From Marinobacter szutsaonensis (lineage in GTDB: Bacteria > Pseudomonadota > Gammaproteobacteria > Pseudomonadales > Oleiphilaceae): a stretch of 64,000 nt of DNA. The DNA lies in contig NZ_BAAAFC010000001.1 of the NCBI RefSeq assembly GCF_039523335.1, positions 1,550,001 to 1,614,000 on the forward strand, written 5' to 3'. A model generated the notes under the pieces. It saw only the letters and a list, made by a program, of their open reading frames with translations. It was not told the DNA's origin and ran no database searches. Position numbers and translations under genes: made by a program. Of this stretch, positions 19,501 through 28,350 are shown piece after piece (position 1 is the stretch's first letter; each line of letters starts with the position of its first letter).

Positions 19501-20954
19501 ATGTTCAAGAAAAATACTTTGCTGCGTGCGCTGATTGCTGCGGGTTTGACTTCGGGTTTGGTTGCTTGTGGGGGAGGTTCCTCCAGCAGCTCCTCGGACG
19601 GAACTTCCACACAGACTGAACAGCCCTCATCTACGACTGATACGAAATCAGTAGGCCAGTTTGTTGATAGCCCCGTTCAGGGCCTGCGTTACTTTACCTC
19701 CTCAGGATCAGGAGTTACGACGGCTGAAGGTAAGTTCGAATATAAAGATGGAGACGAAATTTTCTTCCTCGTCGGAAACACTCTGATTGGCCAGTCCATA
19801 GCGGGCCCCGTTCTAACTCCTCTGGATGTAGTTGGCGACGCCCAAAATGCCGACAAAAGCATGAACATCCTACGCTTCCTACAGACTCTGGATGAGAACG
19901 GGGATCCCTCTGATGGGATCGTTATATCCGACAATGTAACCGCGCTCGCCGAAACCGCCGGTACGGAAGTCAACTTCGATTTGCCTGCTGACCAATTCGA
20001 AGCGCAAACAAGTGTGCAACGCCTTGCTTCAGAGGCAGGCAAAGACGCTTGGTTACCGCCGAGGCGGCTAATACACATTTCGAGACAACTCTGAGCTCAC
20101 TGGCCAACAACGAAGTCGATATTCGTGGCGAGTGGATCGCAAACACAGTGTACAAGCAAGGCGGGAAAATCCTGTGTGAAGGAACAGCCACCTGGACCTA
20201 CAAAACTGATGGTTTGTCAGTAACCGGTGATGAGCTTAACCCGGATACCAGCGGTACAACGGTGGACTGCGGTATTACACAGCTTGACCATACAGGCGCC
20301 TATGAAAGTGAGGCACTTTCTGATCCGGGCATGGGGTGTACCGGTGGTATTTGCACTCTCGACCAATTAAACAAAGTCATTCCGGACTGGGAAAAATCCA
20401 CCAACACCTGGACACACACGGACCATGGAACCATCAATGAAGTTAACTATTCTGTTGTCGAGCTGTCGCACAGTATCGGGTCTGACACCATGCGTCGGAT
20501 CAAAACAGATATCAATAAAAGTACCATTGTAGCGACTGGAGAGACCAATACAGAAGTTTGGGGCGTATTCGAAACCACTTTCCTGAAAAAAGAGGCTGCC
20601 GAATATACTAAGGACATGCGCGGTACATGGGAGATTACCTCGACCAGAGCAACATGCCCGGACGTTTCTGTATCCCACACTATCACCTACTCTGACACAG
20701 GAATTACGGCAGTCGGAGAGGAGCTTAACGTTCGGAATGGCGCTTGCGTCATCGATAACATTAATGAAACCCTCCCCTACGATGACTCAGCATTACCAGC
20801 GGATTTCTGCGGCCCTGAGTGTTCCTATCAAGAACTGAATGGGACCTACTCCGATGAAGGAGACACTATCAAACTCTCCCACAAGCGAGGCTCCAATATG
20901 ATTAACCGGACAAAGGGGTTCGATAGCCGCGAAGTTTGGGTGAAAATTAAGTAA
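19501..20954 (+). pseudogene. lipoprotein with duplicated C-terminal domain, frameshifted
   Basis: Two open segments belong to one gene. From the ATG at 19501 the first reads MFKKNTLLRALIAAGLTS and then a lipobox GLVACGGG, a Ser-rich linker and a domain beginning VGQFVDSPVQGLRYFTSSG. Near 20049 the frame changes; the second segment continues LVTAEAANTHFETTL to 20954. Adding one T at GCTTGG (20047-20052) restores a single product of about 484 residues. The C-terminal part holds two related units, each with RGxW, a DELN or EELN block and LSHxxGSxxMxR. The gene is AT-richer than its neighbours. It may be a true pseudogene, a recent mutation or a sequencing error. I cannot name a function. Confidence 0.7.
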
Positions 20955-21029
20955 CTCAACGCCAATAGCTTAAGCGACTAGAGACTAATCAGTTGTTCTA
21001 GGCTGCCAGTATTGTGGCCTTATGAAAAA

Positions 21030-21059
21030 GGGGTCAGATGAAAGCTTTCATCTGACCCC
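21030..21059. repeat. 30-nt palindrome family, perfect copy
   Basis: Fully symmetric copy with centre ATGAAAGCTTTCAT, between the frameshifted lipoprotein gene and the 3' end of the HNH gene. Confidence 0.95.
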
Positions 21060-21100
21060 GACCATGCAACCTTGCCCCGATCCCGACGCTACCATCTCCC

Positions 21101-21421
21101 TCACCTTCCCCGCTTCGGCACAAACCCTGCCGGCTTGTCCCGAATCCAGTCCACGAACACCCTCAGCTCCTCCAGCTCCATAAGCTTTTCCCGGGTGTTG
21201 TAACGCAGCCCCAGCTCGTACTCGGAGCACGCCCTGTGAATGGCGCTATGGCATGGCCGGCATACCCACAGGGTTCGGGTGATCAGTTCTTCCTTGGTGA
21301 ACAGTGTCTGGAAGCGCTTTTTGCGGTGCAGGTGTTTGGGGATGAGGTGGTGACGGGTGAGTTTGGCGACGGGGCGTTGGCAGAGTTCGCAGTGGTTGGG
21401 TTGGGGTGGGAGTTTTAGCAT
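21101..21421 (-). CDS. small HNH nuclease-like protein
   Basis: A 106-residue protein with a compact HNH fold: zinc-binding pairs CELC (Cys11, Cys14) and CRPC (near residue 55), and the motif LTRHHLIPK followed by CHSAIH. HNH domains of this size cut DNA in homing, restriction or phage contexts, but small free-standing members with unknown function are also common in proteobacterial chromosomes. No ribosome-binding site is obvious. The gene is bracketed by 30-nt palindromes, one on its 3' side and two on its 5' side, and lies next to an AT-rich broken gene, so this patch may be accessory DNA. Confidence 0.75.
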   Translation of the reverse strand: MLKLPPQPNHCELCQRPVAKLTRHHLIPKHLHRKKRFQTLFTKEELITRTLWVCRPCHSAIHRACSEYELGLRYNTREKLMELEELRVFVDWIRDKPAGFVPKRGR

Positions 21422-21443
21422 GGCTTTGGGGTGGTTTGAAGGT

Positions 21444-21473
21444 GGGGTCAGATGAAGGATTTCATCAGACCCC
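21444..21473. repeat. 30-nt palindrome family copy
   Basis: Left arm GGGGTCAG, right arm CAGACCCC, centre ATGAAGGATTTCAT. It shows mismatches at two mirrored positions and lies 22 bases upstream of the HNH start. Confidence 0.93.
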
Positions 21474-21495
21474 GAGTGGGTGCTGGCGTGAAGTT

Positions 21496-21525
21496 GGGGT
21501 CAGATGAAGACTTTCATCTGACCCC
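21496..21525. repeat. 30-nt palindrome family copy
   Basis: Arms GGGGTCAG/CTGACCCC, centre ATGAAGACTTTCAT. It is tandem with the copy at 21444 (period 52) and lies 22 bases beyond the cnoX stop. Confidence 0.95.
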
Positions 21526-21547
21526 GGGCGGAGCCGGTGCTCCCCCA

Positions 21548-22411
21548 TCAGTGCATCAGGGTATAGAGCTTTCTACGATAGGTGCGCACGTCCGGATTGT
21601 TGTTGCCGAGTTTGTCGAACAGCTCGATCAGGGTAGTTTTGGCGATGCCGTCCTTGTAGGTGCTGTCGGCCTGCATCAGGCGGATCAGCAGGTCCATGGC
21701 CTCGGCGTTTTCGTCTTTGAGCACGTGCTGCAGGGCCAGCTGATGGAGGGCTTCGGCGTTTTTCGGGTCGGCTTCCAGTTTCTTCTGGAGCTCGGCCACC
21801 GGGGGCAATTCGCCGGCCTGTTTCATGAACTTGATACGGGCGGCCAGCTGTTTGGCGTGGTGCTGAAGTTTCTCTTCCGGCGGCAGGCTGTCCAGCACCT
21901 GCTCGGCGGTTTCCAGGTCTCCGGTTTCCGCTTTCAACTGCGCCAGGTCGATCAGGACCTTCATATTCTCGGGGTCCTGGCGGTTCAGCTCGGCAAGGAT
22001 CTCCAGCGCGCCGTCGACGTCGCCGCTTTCCCACAGGCGGTGGGCAACATCGTAGGGATCTTCCTTGGGCGCTTCCACGTGCTTCTCCAGCACCTTCCGG
22101 ATTTCGCTTTCGGGCTGGGCGGCGTTAAAGCCGTCCACGGCCTGGCCGTCCTTCACCAGAATTACTGTCGGCAGGCTGCGCACGCCGAGGCTTGCGGTGA
22201 GCTCCTGCTGTTCATCGGCGTTGACCTTGGCGAGTCTGAAGCCACCTTCATACTCGTTGGCCAGTTTCTCGAGAATCGGCATCAGCTGCTTGCACGGCGC
22301 ACACCACTCGGCCCATACATCGATCAGGATGGGCGTATTGGCGGAGGCATCCATGACCTCCTGCTGAAAATTCTCCATGGTCGCGTCAAAAACGTGGGGC
22401 GAGTTGCTCAT
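21548..22411 (-). CDS. cnoX: thioredoxin-TPR chaperedoxin, CnoX (YbbN)-like
   Basis: A 287-residue protein with an N-terminal thioredoxin domain (residues about 8-110, motif WAEWCAPCKQL) and a C-terminal tetratricopeptide region (about 115-287, for example PYDVAHRLWESGDVDGA). E. coli CnoX is a holdase that protects proteins from oxidation and hands them to GroEL and DnaK. This homologue keeps a CxxC active site, unlike the E. coli protein, so it may retain disulfide reductase activity. It is divergent from a Lon-type protease gene, making a protein quality-control pair. The start MSNSPHVFDAT is typical of the family. Confidence 0.9.
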   Translation of the reverse strand: MSNSPHVFDATMENFQQEVMDASANTPILIDVWAEWCAPCKQLMPILEKLANEYEGGFRLAKVNADEQQELTASLGVRSLPTVILVKDGQAVDGFNAAQPESEIRKVLEKHVEAPKEDPYDVAHRLWESGDVDGALEILAELNRQDPENMKVLIDLAQLKAETGDLETAEQVLDSLPPEEKLQHHAKQLAARIKFMKQAGELPPVAELQKKLEADPKNAEALHQLALQHVLKDENAEAMDLLIRLMQADSTYKDGIAKTTLIELFDKLGNNNPDVRTYRRKLYTLMH

Positions 22412-22526
22412 CTGGGCACCTGAACCGTTGAATGAATATATGAATCTGCCTCGATCATGGGGTCAATGGCGGGAAAATCAAGCTTCCGCAGCCACGGACT
22501 CTCCTCCACTGTCGCAAAGCCAAATC

Positions 22527-22554
22527 CTTGAAATAACCGTAACTGCCGCTACAT
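22527..22554 (+). promoter_or_regulatory. possible sigma-32 promoter upstream of the Lon-type protease gene
   Basis: CTTGAAA (22527-22533) is an exact heat-shock -35. After 13 bp the expected -10 position reads CGCTACAT, a weak match to CCCCATNT. It is about 80 bases before the chosen start. Confidence 0.35.
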
Positions 22555-22631
22555 ACGCAAGTAGACCTGATCGCGGGCCACTGTTCACCATCGCCCGTGC
22601 GATGACAACCTTTGAGGGATGCAACGACGGC

Positions 22632-25082
22632 ATGAATGACGACAACCGCAATGACAGCCTTGAGGAATTCGAAGAAGACGTGACCGAATACATCGGCAAG
22701 GACGAACACAGCAAGAGCCTTGCCCTGCCCCAGCAGATCATGCCCCGGCGCATGTATGTACTGCCGGTATCCAATCGGCCGTTCTTCCCGGCCCAGGTTC
22801 AGCCAGTGGTTGTCAACCAGGATCCCTGGCATGAAACCCTCAAGCGCGTGGGCGAGACCGATCATCGCGTGCTCGGCATCTGCTATGTGGAGGAACACGA
22901 CGCCGAACAGGGCATCCCCGCCAGCGAGCAACTGGAAACCATCGGTTGTGCGGTGCGTGTGCACCATGCCCAGAAGGAAAGCGGCAAGGTCCAGTTTATC
23001 GCCCAGGGCCTGCAGCGGTTCCGCATCGTTCAATGGTTGCGGCGGAAACCTCCCTACCTGGTGGAGGTGGAGTATCCGAACGAGCCTGAGGAAGACGCCG
23101 ACGAGCTCAAGGCCTATACCCTGGCCATCATCAGCGCCATCAAGGAACTGCTGCGGACCAATCCACTCTATGGCGAGGAGGTGAAACAATACCTGTCCCG
23201 TTTCGGGCCGGACGACAGCTCCCCCCTGGCCGATTTCGGGGCCTCGATGACCAGTGCACCCGGCCCCGAGCTCCAGGACGTGCTGGACACGGTGCCCCTG
23301 CTCCGGCGCATGGAAAAAGTCCTGTTGCTGATGCGCAAGGAACAGGAAGTAGCACGGCTGCAATCAGAGATCAGTGAAGAGGTCAACGAGAAGGTCCAGA
23401 AGCACCAGCGCGAGTTCTTCCTGCGGGAACAGCTCAAGGTCATCCAGCGCGAGCTTGGCATGGCCAAGGACGACAAGACCGCCGATGCGGAGCGCTTTCA
23501 AGAACGAATGGCCAAGCTGAATCCTCCCGAGCCGGTACAGGAACGTTTCCGGGATGAACTTCAGAAACTGCAGGTGCTGGAACAGGGCTCGCCGGAATAT
23601 GGCGTGACCCGAAATTACCTGGACTGGCTCACCCAGGTGCCCTGGGGCCAGTATTCCGAGGACCATTTCGACCTGGCCGAGGCCCGGCGCATCCTGGACC
23701 GGGACCATGATGGCCTGGATGATGTGAAAGACCGCATCGTTGAATTCCTGGCCGAGGGCACCTTCAAGGGCGAAGTCAGCGGCTCGATCCTGCTACTGGT
23801 GGGCCCGCCCGGCGTGGGCAAGACCTCCATCGGGCATTCCGTTGCCGATGCCCTGGGCCGTCAGTTCTACCGGTTCAGCGTGGGCGGCATGCGTGACGAG
23901 GCCGAGATCAAGGGCCACCGCCGCACCTACATCGGCGCCATGCCTGGTAAGTTCGTGCAGGCTCTGAAGGACTCGAAGGTTGCCAACCCGGTGATCATGC
24001 TGGACGAGATCGACAAGATCGGTGCGTCGTACCAGGGGGACCCGGCCTCTGCCTTGCTGGAAACCCTGGATCCCGAACAAAACCGGGAGTTCCTCGACCA
24101 TTACCTGGATGTCCGCATGGACCTGTCCAAGGTGCTGTTCATCTGCACCGCCAACCAGCTGGATACCATTCCGCGGCCTTTGCTGGACCGGATGGATGTG
24201 ATTCGCCTGTCCGGCTACATCACCGAGGAAAAGCTGGCGATCGCGAAGCACCATCTGATGCCGCGACTGCTCAAGCGGGCAGGGTTGCTGAAGAAACAGC
24301 TCAATGTCACCGATGCCGCCCTCAGGCAGGTGATCGAGGGCTATGCCCGGGAAGCCGGTGTGCGGAACCTGGAGAAACTGCTGCACAAGATCATCCGCAA
24401 GGGCATCGTGAAGCTGCTGGATAATCCGGACCAGCCGGTGAAAGTGGGCGTGGCAGACCTGCCCGAGTACCTGGGGCAGCCCGCCTTCCGCAAGGAAAAA
24501 GCACTGAAAGGTACCGGGGTTGTCACCGGCCTGGCCTGGACCGCCATGGGTGGCGCTACGCTCAGCATCGAGGCGTCCCGCATTCACAGCAGCCAGCGGG
24601 GCTTCAAGCTGACCGGTCAGCTGGGGGATGTGATGCGGGAATCGGCGGAGATTGCCTACAGCTACGTGTCATCGAACCTGAAGCGATACAAGGGCGACCC
24701 CACCTTTTTCGACAAGTCCTTTGTGCACCTGCATGTGCCGGAGGGCGCGACGCCGAAGGACGGCCCGAGTGCTGGTGTCACCATGGCCACCGCGCTGCTG
24801 TCCATCGCCCGGAAGGAGGCGCCCCAGCAGAACATCGCCATGACCGGGGAGCTGACCCTGACTGGCCAGGTGCTGCCCGTTGGCGGCATCCGGGAGAAGG
24901 TGATCGCGGCGCGGCGGCAGAAGATAAGTAACCTGATCCTGCCGGAGGCGAACCGGGGGGATTATGAGGAGCTGCCGGAGTATCTCAAGGAAGGGCTGAC
25001 GGTGAATTTTGCGCGGCACTATAACGATGTGTTTCAGGTTTGTTTTGGGGGCAAGCCGCGGAAGGGGTCTTCGGTGCATTGA
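22632..25082 (+). CDS. lon: Lon-type ATP-dependent protease (endopeptidase La), probable second Lon paralogue
   Basis: An 816-residue AAA+ serine protease. The order is an N-terminal LON substrate domain (about 45-250), a coiled-coil linker, an ATPase domain with Walker A GPPGVGKTS (391-399) and Walker B VIMLDEIDKIG, and the S16 protease domain with Ser713 (PKDGPSAG) and Lys756 (REKVIAARR). The 43-residue Ser-Lys spacing equals that of E. coli Lon. The N-terminus (MYVLPVSNRPFFPAQVQPVVV) differs from housekeeping Lon, and the usual clpX/hupB context is absent, so it is more like the second Lon of pseudomonads (AsrA type). I chose the ATG at 22632 (MNDDNRNDSLEEFEEDV); earlier in-frame starts overlap the promoter region. 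Confidence 0.92.
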   Translation: MNDDNRNDSLEEFEEDVTEYIGKDEHSKSLALPQQIMPRRMYVLPVSNRPFFPAQVQPVVVNQDPWHETLKRVGETDHRVLGICYVEEHDAEQGIPASEQLETIGCAVRVHHAQKESGKVQFIAQGLQRFRIVQWLRRKPPYLVEVEYPNEPEEDADELKAYTLAIISAIKELLRTNPLYGEEVKQYLSRFGPDDSSPLADFGASMTSAPGPELQDVLDTVPLLRRMEKVLLLMRKEQEVARLQSEISEEVNEKVQKHQREFFLREQLKVIQRELGMAKDDKTADAERFQERMAKLNPPEPVQERFRDELQKLQVLEQGSPEYGVTRNYLDWLTQVPWGQYSEDHFDLAEARRILDRDHDGLDDVKDRIVEFLAEGTFKGEVSGSILLLVGPPGVGKTSIGHSVADALGRQFYRFSVGGMRDEAEIKGHRRTYIGAMPGKFVQALKDSKVANPVIMLDEIDKIGASYQGDPASALLETLDPEQNREFLDHYLDVRMDLSKVLFICTANQLDTIPRPLLDRMDVIRLSGYITEEKLAIAKHHLMPRLLKRAGLLKKQLNVTDAALRQVIEGYAREAGVRNLEKLLHKIIRKGIVKLLDNPDQPVKVGVADLPEYLGQPAFRKEKALKGTGVVTGLAWTAMGGATLSIEASRIHSSQRGFKLTGQLGDVMRESAEIAYSYVSSNLKRYKGDPTFFDKSFVHLHVPEGATPKDGPSAGVTMATALLSIARKEAPQQNIAMTGELTLTGQVLPVGGIREKVIAARRQKISNLILPEANRGDYEELPEYLKEGLTVNFARHYNDVFQVCFGGKPRKGSSVH

Positions 25083-25114
25083 TTGGGAAGTCGGGGCTTG
25101 GGACAGGTGAAAGA

Positions 25115-25144
25115 GGGGTCAGATGAAGGCTTTCATCTGACCCC
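25115..25144. repeat. 30-nt palindrome family copy
   Basis: Arms GGGGTCAG/CTGACCCC, centre ATGAAGGCTTTCAT. It is 33 bases past the lon stop, in the convergent space with marR. Confidence 0.95.
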
Positions 25145-25173
25145 GGGGGATTGACGCCAATTCGGAGTAGGCC

Positions 25174-25203
25174 GGGGTCTGAAGAACGCCTTCTTCTGAC
25201 CCC
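25174..25203. repeat. 30-nt palindrome family copy, mixed variant
   Basis: Left arm GGGGTCTG with right arm CTGACCCC and the GAAGAA/TTCTTC centre. It is tandem with the copy at 25115 (period 59) and is followed by ATTTTC. Confidence 0.93.
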
Positions 25204-25234
25204 ATTTTCATCCCTCAAGCCCCCGTTTAATGCC

Positions 25235-25753
25235 TCAGGCCTTCTCCTTCCAACCGTCATCCTTCAACACCGACCCCACGGTCAGCACCGGCGAGGCATC
25301 GATCTCGTCGGCGTCCATCATGTTCGCCACGCGCTGCAACGAGGCCAGGATCATGGTCTGCTCCCACTCGTGCAGGCTCTGGAACTTCTGGATGAAGTCT
25401 TCCTGCAGGGGATTCGGGGCGCGGGAGAGGATGTCAGCGCCCTCTTCGGTCAGGTGCGCATGCACCTTGCGCTTGTCCTTGGTGCTGCGGACGCGATAGA
25501 CCAGCTTGCGATGTTCCAGCCGGTCCAGGATGGTGGTCACGGTGGCCTGGCTCAGGCTGACCTTGTCGGCGATGGTGCCGATGGTCACCTCACCGAGGTC
25601 CCGGATGGTCCGCATGATCAGCAGTTGCGGGCCAGTGAGCCCGGCATGCTTGCTCAGCCGCTTGGAATGAAGATCCGTTGCCCGGATGACGCGGCGAAGC
25701 GCTACCAGCACCTGTTCGTAATTGTCCACAGAGTTGCTCCGACTACTCAACAC
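25235..25753 (-). CDS. MarR family transcriptional regulator
   Basis: A 172-residue winged-helix regulator starting at a GTG (25753). The DNA-binding part is well formed: LTGPQLLIMRTIRDLGEVTIGTIADKVSLSQATVTTILDRLE, quoted here as the segments VTIGTIADKVSLSQATV and LDRLEHRKLVYR, followed by the wing with DKRKVHAHLTEEG. The ligand is unknown. It is divergent from a membrane TPR protein. A perfect 19-bp palindrome covers its -10 and ribosome-binding site, so autorepression is very likely. It converges on lon, from which it is separated by two palindromic repeats. Confidence 0.9.
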   Translation of the reverse strand: MLSSRSNSVDNYEQVLVALRRVIRATDLHSKRLSKHAGLTGPQLLIMRTIRDLGEVTIGTIADKVSLSQATVTTILDRLEHRKLVYRVRSTKDKRKVHAHLTEEGADILSRAPNPLQEDFIQKFQSLHEWEQTMILASLQRVANMMDADEIDASPVLTVGSVLKDDGWKEKA

Positions 25754-25761
25754 TTGTTTAT

Positions 25762-25780
25762 ACCTCTAACTATTAGAGGT
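25762..25780. promoter_or_regulatory. MarR operator candidate (perfect 19-bp palindrome)
   Basis: ACCTCTAA, three bases, TTAGAGGT. On the minus strand it contains both the marR -10 (TCTAAT) and the AGAGG ribosome-binding site, so a bound repressor would block transcription. Confidence 0.7.
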
Positions 25781-25800
25781 CTTTGTACCCTTAAATGCAA
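25772..25800 (-). promoter_or_regulatory. marR promoter
   Basis: TTGCAT (25800-25795) and TCTAAT (25777-25772) are separated by exactly 17 bp, with the GTG start at 25753. Confidence 0.6.
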
Positions 25801-25919
25801 GTGGGCACTTCCACTTAACTTCGCCTGATGCCCCTTTAAACTGTCGGTACGGCATTTTTTCCGCCAGCCACTATGCTAAGGTCAGCTGTTTTCCAAAACC
25901 GCAAAACGGACGCAGTACC

Positions 25920-26879
25920 ATGATCAACCGATTCCTCATCTCGCTCTTGCCATTGTTCAGGACAATGCGCACCGGCACCATGCTGTACCTGCTCCTCCTG
26001 GCCGGGTCTGCGGCCGCCCAGGGCACCGGAGAGCGGCCATCCATGGACGACGATGTCACCTCCGACGATGTGGCCGCCGCGCTGGCGGATCTGGAAGAGC
26101 CCATGTACACGCCGTTCATCGAGCTCTACCTGCTGGAGGAAAGCAAGGCCCTGCGCAAGGAGATGATGGACACCCGCGCCGAGCTGATCGAGAAGGTGGT
26201 CGACAAGGAGTTGTCCGTGGCCGACAAGACCATGTCCTACGCTACCGATACGGTCACCTACTTCTTCTATCTGATTGCCGGTGCCACCTCCATCCTGGTT
26301 GTGATCGGCTGGAACTCGATCCGGGACATGCGCAACCAGCTGGCCAGTGTCGCGGAAAAACGGGTAAACGAGCTGGTGGTGGAATACGAAAAGCGCCTCA
26401 AGTCCATCGAGGAACAGCTCCAGCAGAAATCCGACATCATTCACCAGAACCAGGCCGAGATCGAACGCACCAACGAGGTGCACTCGCTCTGGCTCAAGGC
26501 AAGCCAGGAGACTTCCCAGCAGAACAAGATCGCCGCCTACGACCGTATCCTCGATCTCCGGCCGGACGATGTGGAAGCCCTCAGCTACAAGGCCGATGCC
26601 GTTCTGGAAATGCAGGAACCGCTCTGGGCCATCAGCCTGTGCCGCCGGGCTCTGAAACTGGACCCGGAGAACGGCCACGCCCATTACCAGCTGGCCTGCG
26701 CCTATGCCGAGATCGGCCGCTGGGAAGACGCCGTCAGCACCCTGGAGAAAGCCATCGATATTTCGGAAGCGTATCGGGACGATGCTTCCGTGGATCCGAG
26801 CTTCGAACAGTTGCGTGAACACGAAAGCTTCCGCACACTGGTGTTCCCGGATCAGGAAGAGAACAGCACGGACGCGTGA
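25920..26879 (+). CDS. membrane-anchored coiled-coil/TPR protein of unknown function
   Basis: A 319-residue protein. A hydrophobic N-terminal segment (MLYLLLLAGSAAAQ, about 21-34) looks like a signal peptide, followed by an acidic region. A second hydrophobic helix is seen at about 115-132 (YFFYLIAGATSILVVIGW), then a charged coiled coil (about 135-190, VEYEKRLKSIEEQLQQKSD) and TPR-like repeats (about 200-290, ALKLDPENGHAHYQLACAYAEIGRWEDAV). It probably sits in the inner membrane with the coiled coil and TPR part as a protein-binding platform. Several Met codons (25920, 25965, 25980) are possible starts. It is divergent from marR, which may control it. I recognise no specific family role. Confidence 0.75.
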   Translation: MINRFLISLLPLFRTMRTGTMLYLLLLAGSAAAQGTGERPSMDDDVTSDDVAAALADLEEPMYTPFIELYLLEESKALRKEMMDTRAELIEKVVDKELSVADKTMSYATDTVTYFFYLIAGATSILVVIGWNSIRDMRNQLASVAEKRVNELVVEYEKRLKSIEEQLQQKSDIIHQNQAEIERTNEVHSLWLKASQETSQQNKIAAYDRILDLRPDDVEALSYKADAVLEMQEPLWAISLCRRALKLDPENGHAHYQLACAYAEIGRWEDAVSTLEKAIDISEAYRDDASVDPSFEQLREHESFRTLVFPDQEENSTDA

Positions 26880-27075
26880 CACTTTTCTCAGTCAGGCACA
26901 CGCTTTGCAAGCATTCTGCCAGGTTGAAGCTTTCTGTCTTCAATGCAGACACGCTTTGAAAAAGTTGTGTTCCTGAACAAACGCTGGCCGGCCCGGCTTG
27001 ACAAGCGGTAGCCCGTGGTGTTTGTTTGCTCTCTGAGAACACAAGAATAACCCTGAACAAAACAGGACTGACCTA

Positions 27076-28188
27076 ATGAGAACCTCAGTAAAAAAACTCG
27101 CAACCGCTGTAAGCACTTCCGTTGCCTTGATGGCCGCCGGTCAGGCAGCCGCAGAGATCCAGGTTGGTATTGCCGGCCCGATGACCGGCCCCGTCGCCCA
27201 GTACGGTGACATGCAATTCTCCGGTGCCCGCATGGCCATCGAACAGATCAACGCCAACGGTGGCGTTATGGGCGAAGAGCTGGTGGCCGTCGAATACGAC
27301 GACGTCTGTGACCCGAAACAGGCCGTTACTGTAGCCAACAGCCTGGTCAACGATGGTGTCAGCTTTGTTGTGGGCCATCTGTGCTCCAGCTCCACCCAGC
27401 CGGCCTCTGACATCTACGAGGATGAAGGCATCCTGATGGTCACCCCGGCTTCCACCAGCCCGGAAATCACCGAGCGCGGTTATGAGCTGGTGTTCCGCAC
27501 CATCGGTCTGGACAGCATGCAGGGGCCGGTAGCCGGCAACTACATCGCCAGCCAGAACCCTGAGCGTGTTGCCATCGTTCACGACAAACAGCAGTACGGT
27601 GAAGGCATCGCCACCGCCGTGCGCGATACCCTCAAGGATCAGGGCGTTGAAATCGCCATGTTCGAAGGTATCACCGCGGGCGACAAGGACTTCTCCTCCC
27701 TGGTCACCAAGCTCAAGCAGGCGGACGTGGACTACGTCTACTACGGCGGCTACCACCCTGAGCTGGGCCTGATCCTGCGCCAGGCGCGCCAGGCCGACCT
27801 GGACGCCAAGTTCATGGGCCCTGAAGGTGTCGGTAACAAGGACATCAACACCATCGCCGGCGAGGCTGCTGAAGGTCTGCTGGTAACCCTGCCGCCGGCA
27901 TTCGACAAGAAAGCCGAGAACCAGGAACTGGTCAAGGCCTTCCAGGACAAGGGTGAAGACCCCTCCGGCCCGTTTGTGCTGACCTCCTACACCGCGGTTC
28001 AGCTGATTGCCAACGGCATCGAACAGGCTGAATCCACCGATCCGTTCGAGGTTGCCCAAGCCCTGCGCAGTGGCACCTTCCAGACTCCAATCGGCACCGT
28101 TGAATACGACCAGGCCGGCGACATGAAGTCATTCGAGTTTGTTGTGTACGAATGGCATTCAGACGGCAGCAAAACTCCGGTAAACTGA
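27076..28188 (+). CDS. livJ: branched-chain amino acid ABC transporter, periplasmic binding protein
   Basis: A 370-residue type I periplasmic binding protein for leucine, isoleucine, valine or related amino acids. It has a signal peptide (LATAVSTSVALMAAGQAAA) cut before EIQVGIAGPMTGP, and the LivJ/LivK blocks YDDVCDPKQAVTVANSLVNDG and HLCSSSTQPASDIYEDEGI, here given in part as YDDVCDPKQAV and GHLCSSSTQPASDIY. It is the first gene of a complete liv cluster. A terminator between it and livH should make this protein more abundant than the membrane parts, a common arrangement. The ATG is preceded by AGGA. Confidence 0.95.
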   Translation: MRTSVKKLATAVSTSVALMAAGQAAAEIQVGIAGPMTGPVAQYGDMQFSGARMAIEQINANGGVMGEELVAVEYDDVCDPKQAVTVANSLVNDGVSFVVGHLCSSSTQPASDIYEDEGILMVTPASTSPEITERGYELVFRTIGLDSMQGPVAGNYIASQNPERVAIVHDKQQYGEGIATAVRDTLKDQGVEIAMFEGITAGDKDFSSLVTKLKQADVDYVYYGGYHPELGLILRQARQADLDAKFMGPEGVGNKDINTIAGEAAEGLLVTLPPAFDKKAENQELVKAFQDKGEDPSGPFVLTSYTAVQLIANGIEQAESTDPFEVAQALRSGTFQTPIGTVEYDQAGDMKSFEFVVYEWHSDGSKTPVN

Positions 28189-28221
28189 GCCAAAATCGTT
28201 AACAAACGGTAATAATGAGAG

Positions 28222-28256
28222 CACCTTCTCACCGCGATCCGGGAGAAGGTGTTTTT
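28222..28256 (+). terminator. partial terminator between livJ and livH
   Basis: CACCTTCTC pairs with GAGAAGGTG over a 12-base loop and is followed by TTTTT. It would reduce transcription of livHMGF relative to livJ. Confidence 0.85.
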
Positions 28257-28350
28257 CTAGGCTCCTGTTGATTCTCCCCTGCCCCCGGTGCGGATAACCC
28301 GGACCAGGGGCATGGAAGCGGAGGGAGCGGGCCTTCGGAGTTCAAAAACA

